This document shows positions 61,745-64,000 of a DNA stretch of 64,000 nt, piece by piece (the stretch's first letter is position 1; each line of letters starts with the position of its first letter). Under the pieces are notes generated by a model. That model saw only the letters and a list, made by a program, of their open reading frames with translations, ran no database searches and was not told the origin of the DNA. The stretch is from JADJPO01 sp963724535 (GTDB taxonomy: Bacteria > Actinomycetota > Actinomycetes > Actinomycetales > Kineosporiaceae). Location: positions 62,001 to 126,000 of the forward strand of contig CAVRVD010000015.1 in the NCBI GenBank assembly GCA_963724535.1. The letters are read 5' to 3'. The position numbers and the translations under genes were made by a program.

Positions 61745-63250
61745 ATGGCAGCCGACCGGGCGGTGGGCGACGTGTCTTCGGAACCCGCCCGCCGCCAGGT
61801 CCTCGGCTACCTCGCGCTCGGTGCTGCGGGACTGGGCCTGTCGGCGTGCACCCGGTCCTCGCCGGCGCCCCCGGAACCGGGCACCGGGTTCGTCGGGCCC
61901 ACCGACCCGGTGGTCGCCGACGTCGAGGCAGCGCGGCACGGAACCGGTGTCGTCCAACGGTTCTCGGTGACCACGAAGCCAGCCACGATCGACCTGGGCG
62001 GGCCCCTCGCCCGTACCTGGTGCTACGGCGACACGACTCCCGGTCCCACCTGGCGGGTCGCCGCCGGCCAGAGGATGCAGGTCGACCTGCGCAACGACCT
62101 TCCCGAGGACACCACGATCCACTGGCACGGTCTACGGCTGCGCAACGACATGGACGGCGTGCCCGGTGTCACCCAGGACCCCGTCGGCCCGGGCGCCTCG
62201 TTCACCTACCGGTTCACCGTCCCCGACCCCGGCACCTACTTCTTCCACTCCCATGTCGGGCTGCAGCTCGACCGGGGCATGACCGGCATCCTGCTCGTGG
62301 ACGACCCCGACGAACCCGGCCGCTACGACCAGGACTGGGTACTGGTCCTGGACGACTGGCTGGACGGGGTCGACGGCAGCCCGGAGTCGACGTTGGACCG
62401 GCTGCGAGGCTCCGCCGGCGGGATGGGCGGGGGCGGGATGGGCGCCATGATGGGTGGTGGCCTCGACATCGACTACCCGCACTACCTGGTCAACGGCCGA
62501 GTCCCGGCCGCAGCGGTCACCCTGGAGGCGAAACCGGCACAACGGGTGAGGATCCGGATCATCAACTCCGCCGCCGACACCACCTTCCGGTGCGCGCTCG
62601 GCGAGCACCGGATGCGGCTCACCCACAAGGACGGCATCCCGACCGCCGTCGTCGAGACCGACGCCCTGGTGATCAGCATGGGCGAGCGGTACGACGTCGA
62701 GGTGACCTTGACCGACGGCGCCTTCCCGTTCGTCGCCGTCCCCGAGGGCAAACCCGGCTACGCGCGGGCGATCCTGCGCACCTCCGAGGGGGCCGCTGCG
62801 CCACCCGACAACACCCTGCCGGCCGAGCTGACCCGACAGATCCTGGTCGGCACCGAGGTACCGGGGCCGGCACAGTCCCCCGGCTATGACCTCGGCTCGG
62901 CCGACGTCGACCACGAGTTGGACATCACCCTCGGAGTCCGCCGCTCCGGCTACGTCTGGCTGCTCAACGACACCACGTTCGCCCAGTCCCAGCCGTACCC
63001 CATCGAGCGCGGCCAGCGGGTACGGCTGACCATGACCAACCGCTCCCACGCCCTGCACCCGATGCATCTGCACGGGCACTCGTTCCGGCTGGCCTCGTCC
63101 GGGTCCTGGCAGGACACCGTGCTGCTGGGGTCGATGAGCCGCACCTCGGTGGAGTTCGTCGCCGACAACCCGGGGATGTGGGCAGTGCACTGCCACAACA
63201 TCTACCACGCTGAGGCAGGCATGATGGCACTGGTCGGCTACCAGCTCTGA
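61745..63250 (+). CDS. multicopper oxidase (CueO-like)
   Basis: 501 residues. A Tat-type signal (ARRQVLGYLALGAAGLGLSAC) also ends in a lipobox. The four copper-binding motifs are complete: IHWHGLRLRNDMDGVP, YFFHSHVGLQLDRG, HPMHLHGHSF and WAVHCHNIYHAEAGMM, with the His–Cys–His of the type 1 site and an axial Met. A Gly/Met-rich loop (GGMGGGGMGAMMGGG) about residue 220 resembles the Met-rich copper loop of cuprous oxidases. It should oxidise Cu(I) or phenolics outside the cell. ATG 61745, or GTG 61772. Confidence 0.93.
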   Translation: MAADRAVGDVSSEPARRQVLGYLALGAAGLGLSACTRSSPAPPEPGTGFVGPTDPVVADVEAARHGTGVVQRFSVTTKPATIDLGGPLARTWCYGDTTPGPTWRVAAGQRMQVDLRNDLPEDTTIHWHGLRLRNDMDGVPGVTQDPVGPGASFTYRFTVPDPGTYFFHSHVGLQLDRGMTGILLVDDPDEPGRYDQDWVLVLDDWLDGVDGSPESTLDRLRGSAGGMGGGGMGAMMGGGLDIDYPHYLVNGRVPAAAVTLEAKPAQRVRIRIINSAADTTFRCALGEHRMRLTHKDGIPTAVVETDALVISMGERYDVEVTLTDGAFPFVAVPEGKPGYARAILRTSEGAAAPPDNTLPAELTRQILVGTEVPGPAQSPGYDLGSADVDHELDITLGVRRSGYVWLLNDTTFAQSQPYPIERGQRVRLTMTNRSHALHPMHLHGHSFRLASSGSWQDTVLLGSMSRTSVEFVADNPGMWAVHCHNIYHAEAGMMALVGYQL

Positions 63251-63278
63251 TCGTCGTAACCCGCTGCGGGCGAGGCGA

Positions 63279-64000
63279 TCAGCCGACACTGAGCCGACCG
63301 AGGAACTGCTCGGCGATGGGCGCCGCGACCGACCCACCGCTACGACCCTGCTCGACGAGCACGGCGAAGGCGACGTCGCCCTGCCAGCCGGTGAACCAGG
63401 CGTGGGTCTTCGGTGGCGAGTCGGAGCCGAACTCCGCCGTCCCGGTCTTGCCGGACACTCGGCCCGCCCGGCGCGTCGGCGAGCGCCGTCGCGGTGCCCT
63501 CGGTGACCACGGCCCGTAGGGCGGTGCGCAGATCGGCGACCTCACCCTCGGCCGAGCGGTACCGGGGTGCGGTCACCGGCACCGTCCGCAGCGGGCTCGC
63601 GGACCAGCAGCGGCGACAGGTAGCTGCCGCGAGCGACCGACGAGGTCATCACCGCCAGCGCCAGCGGCGAGACCAGGATACGACCCTGTCCGATCATCGC
63701 CGCCGCCTGGTCGGTCTGCCCCGAGGTTGTCGGGACCGACCCGTCGAACGTCTCCGGCACCCCGAAGGTCGTCCCCCACCCCGCACCGACGCCGAGGGCC
63801 TTCGCCGCCTCGGTCAGGTCGGGTGGGCCGAGCCGGGCGGCGAGCTGGACGAACGCCGTGTTGCACGAGTGCACCACGTCGTCGAAGAAGGTGGGCGAGC
63901 CGAGGGTCTCACCCTCGAAGTTGCGGAAGGGCCTGCCGTCCACGGTGACCGTGGCCGGACAGGTCACCGGTTCGTCCAGGCTGACCTTGTCCCTGCTGAG
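63279..64000 (-). pseudogene. penicillin-binding transpeptidase with two frame breaks (partial)
   Basis: The window ends inside this minus-strand gene. Three frames must be joined: one carries TCPATVTVDGRPFRNFEGE, VVHSCNTAFVQLAARLG (SxN) and IGQGRILVSPLALAVMTSS; the next APRYRSAEGEVADLRTAL and VVTEGTATALADAPG; the third AGRVSGKTGTAEFG (KTG) to VAAPIAEQFLGRLSVG and the stop. Breaks fall near 63581–63590 and 63461–63475. The sequence resembles the MecA-N-type penicillin-binding lipoproteins such as Rv2864c. Either the gene is dead or two indels are sequencing errors. Confidence 0.75.

Overview
The window is very GC-rich DNA with frequent GTG starts, dense operons and 1–8 nt stop/start overlaps. 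It comes from a high-G+C Gram-positive actinobacterium. The best anchor is 47.6–59.4 kb, where crgA, a DUF881 gene, trpG/pabA, pknB, pknA, pbpA, rodA, pstP, fhaB, fhaA and tRNA-Leu(CAG) lie in the order known from the Mycobacterium tuberculosis Rv0011c–Rv0020c/leuT region. The other content (LysM–BTAD/Tad locus, lipoprotein subtilisin inhibitor, mycothiol-type DinB protein, YwiC-like protein) also fits Actinobacteria. I cannot name the genus.

Layout. 0–4.2 kb: end of an NAD+ synthetase, a methyltransferase, an FAD amine oxidase and a GH13 glucosidase. 4.3–6.6 kb: a PBP4-type carboxypeptidase and a lipase-like hydrolase. 6.6–9.5 kb: a coupled three-gene unit (MucB/RseB-like lipid-carrier-fold protein, ABC ATPase, ABC permease). 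9.6–14.6 kb: fused E1 alpha/beta dehydrogenase, SSI-type lipoprotein inhibitor, GNAT, YwiC-like protein and a small unknown. 14.8–24.8 kb: a sigma-like protein and, facing it, a complete Tad/Flp-type pilus operon ending in a 1020-residue LysM–BTAD membrane regulator. 25–29.9 kb: a membrane protein with 11-residue repeats, cyclophilin, rhomboid protease, GT39-like glycosyltransferase, Ogt and an ECF sigma factor. 30.6–32.2 kb: an ArsR/AHSA1/DinB operon behind two palindromic operators. 32.2–41.2 kb: metabolic and defence-neutral housekeeping genes, a fasciclin lipoprotein, a holin-like/phosphatase membrane protein and an MBL hydrolase. 41.3–47.2 kb: an Opp peptide transporter. 47.2–59.4 kb: the cell-wall growth and division signalling cluster. 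59.4–60.4 kb: debris of an integrated element behind tRNA-Leu. 60.4–63.3 kb: PepSY-like protein, DUF411 lipoprotein and multicopper oxidase. 63.3–64 kb: a penicillin-binding lipoprotein-type gene with two frame breaks.

How the genes work together. The PknA/PknB/PstP/FhaA/FhaB proteins with PbpA, RodA and CrgA form the known phosphorylation-controlled elongation and septation machinery. The Tad operon (CpaB-like SAF protein, TadZ-like ATPase, TadA/CpaF ATPase, TadB, TadC, Flp, two TadE-like proteins) should assemble a thin pilus; its last gene could link the cell wall (LysM) to transcription (BTAD). The Opp genes import peptides, and the DUF411/multicopper oxidase pair points to copper handling.

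Features deserving most attention: a probable frameshift that cuts pknA off from its membrane segment; two genes that appear to have no start codon except a CTG inside a CTGA overlap; a series of independent 15-bp tandem duplications; the LysM–BTAD regulator; a cluster of DnaA-box-like sites before crgA/oppA; and an integrase remnant at tRNA-Leu. No CRISPR array, intact insertion sequence or rRNA gene was seen.
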